A DNA stretch of 6,318 nt. It comes from an uncultured Erysipelotrichaceae bacterium (lineage in GTDB: Bacteria; Bacillota_I; Bacilli_A; Erysipelotrichales; Erysipelotrichaceae). Positions 5,577-6,318 of this stretch are shown here, piece by piece. A model generated the notes under the pieces. It saw nothing but the letters and a program-made list of their open reading frames with translations, was not told the origin of the DNA and did not search any database. The position numbers and the translations under genes were made by a program. Position 1 is the first letter of the stretch, and the number at the start of each line of letters is the position of its first letter. The stretch lies in NCBI GenBank assembly GCA_910586285.1, contig CAJUGR010000050.1:1-6318 (forward strand). The letters are read 5' to 3'.

Positions 5577-6318
5577 ATGCTGCGAAATATCGTTGGCGGA
5601 ATCGCCGTGGGTATCGCCAATATCATTCCCGGGGTAAGCGGAGGAACGATGATGGTGATTTTAGGTATTTTTCAACCGATGATGGATGCGATTTCGGGTG
5701 TTTTTAAACCACATAACCCCCGTTGCAAGGAACAATTGTTATTTTTGATTCAAGTGCTGATCGGAGCGGCCATCGGTTTGATCGGGTTTGCCAAACTGTT
5801 AAATATTCTGTTTGAACATTATCCGACTCAGACGATCTATTGGTTTATCGGTCTGGTTGTCTTCAGTATTCCGTTGTTTTTGAAAGCAGAAGTAAAGGGC
5901 GAAAAGCTGAAACCGCTTTGGATTGTGATCGGTATGGCAGTCATTTTCGGAATTCATTTCCTCAGTCCAGCAACATCATCGGCAGACTTAAATCCTGATT
6001 TCCCGTCTCTGTCACTGTTTCATCTTGTCACCATGATGGCAGCCGGTTTCATCAGCGGCTTTACGATGCTGTTACCCGGCGTCAGCGGTTCAATGGTGCT
6101 GTTGATCTTCGGCCAGTATTATTTATTTAAATCGTATGTGGCAGCGGTTACGACCTTTGCTTGGGATGTGTTAATATCATTGGGCTTTATTGCTGTGGGA
6201 GTCGTTTTGGGAATCATTGCTTCGGCTGTGATTACCAATATGGCATTGAAGAAAAATCGCATCGCTACCCTGAGTTTGATTTTGGGTTTGGTAATTGCAT
6301 CCAGCTTGGTACTAATTC
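5577..6318 (+). CDS. popT: DUF368 membrane protein, probable undecaprenyl-phosphate translocase (3' truncated)
   Basis: The frame is open from ATG 5577 to the window end, giving the first 247 residues; the stop lies beyond. The protein is strongly hydrophobic with several membrane helices. It carries the two related signature loops of DUF368: NIIPGVSGGT at residues 15-24 and LLPGVSGSM at 165-173, each beginning a similar segment, as expected from an internal duplication. DUF368 members (PopT in Staphylococcus aureus, and a Vibrio cholerae homologue) were shown to return the lipid carrier undecaprenyl phosphate across the cytoplasmic membrane for reuse in cell-wall and surface-polymer synthesis. 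That assignment rests on the family, not on this gene. Family members are usually about 270-310 residues, so roughly 30-60 residues are probably missing. It has its own promoter and ribosome binding site 70 bases after malQ. A functional link to the sugar genes is not evident. Confidence 0.88.
   Translation, partial: MLRNIVGGIAVGIANIIPGVSGGTMMVILGIFQPMMDAISGVFKPHNPRCKEQLLFLIQVLIGAAIGLIGFAKLLNILFEHYPTQTIYWFIGLVVFSIPLFLKAEVKGEKLKPLWIVIGMAVIFGIHFLSPATSSADLNPDFPSLSLFHLVTMMAAGFISGFTMLLPGVSGSMVLLIFGQYYLFKSYVAAVTTFAWDVLISLGFIAVGVVLGIIASAVITNMALKKNRIATLSLILGLVIASSLVLI

Noticed and set aside
1..6318. A previously undescribed defence, mobile or RNA-based system
   Set aside because: No repeats with spacers, transposase, recombinase, toxin-antitoxin pair or structured RNA signature is visible. 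The window is explained by ordinary chromosomal genes plus one unidentified partial gene.

Overview
This is a 6.3 kb stretch of a low-to-moderate GC Gram-positive chromosome. Strong AGGAGG-type ribosome binding sites, sigma-A-like promoters, a CcpA-type operator and a phosphorylase of the roughly 750-residue Streptococcus/Erysipelotrichia kind all point to Bacillota. Erysipelotrichia or a relative is my best guess, but this is inference from protein character only. All genes read on the + strand. No RNA gene, mobile element, CRISPR array or long repeat was seen, and no gap between genes exceeds about 140 bases.

Layout: (1) positions 2-334, the C-terminal end of an unrecognised gene that begins before the window; (2) positions 450-1643, a membrane-anchored sensor-like protein with two transmembrane helices, an extracytoplasmic domain and a degenerate GGDEF domain, followed by a clean intrinsic terminator at 1648-1680; (3) a compact promoter with a cre-like operator lying on the predicted transcription start, driving two genes whose stop and start overlap: an alpha-glucan (glycogen/maltodextrin) phosphorylase (1782-4040) and 4-alpha-glucanotransferase MalQ (4040-5506); (4) positions 5577 to the window end, the first 247 residues of a DUF368 membrane protein, the family that includes the undecaprenyl-phosphate translocase PopT, with its own promoter.

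The phosphorylase and MalQ form the classical cytoplasmic maltodextrin/glycogen breakdown pair. The phosphorylase shortens alpha-1,4-glucans to glucose-1-phosphate until only short limit dextrins remain. MalQ disproportionates these into longer chains that can be phosphorolysed again, plus free glucose. The catalytic residues of both enzymes are visible and intact. The operator position suggests repression when a preferred sugar is available. The sensor-like gene and the DUF368 gene have separate signals, so a shared role with the sugar genes is not shown.

I found no clear new multi-gene system. The points most worth following are the catalytically dead-looking GGDEF sensor, the operator on the sugar operon's start site, the small inverted repeats on the other two promoters, and the unidentified first gene.
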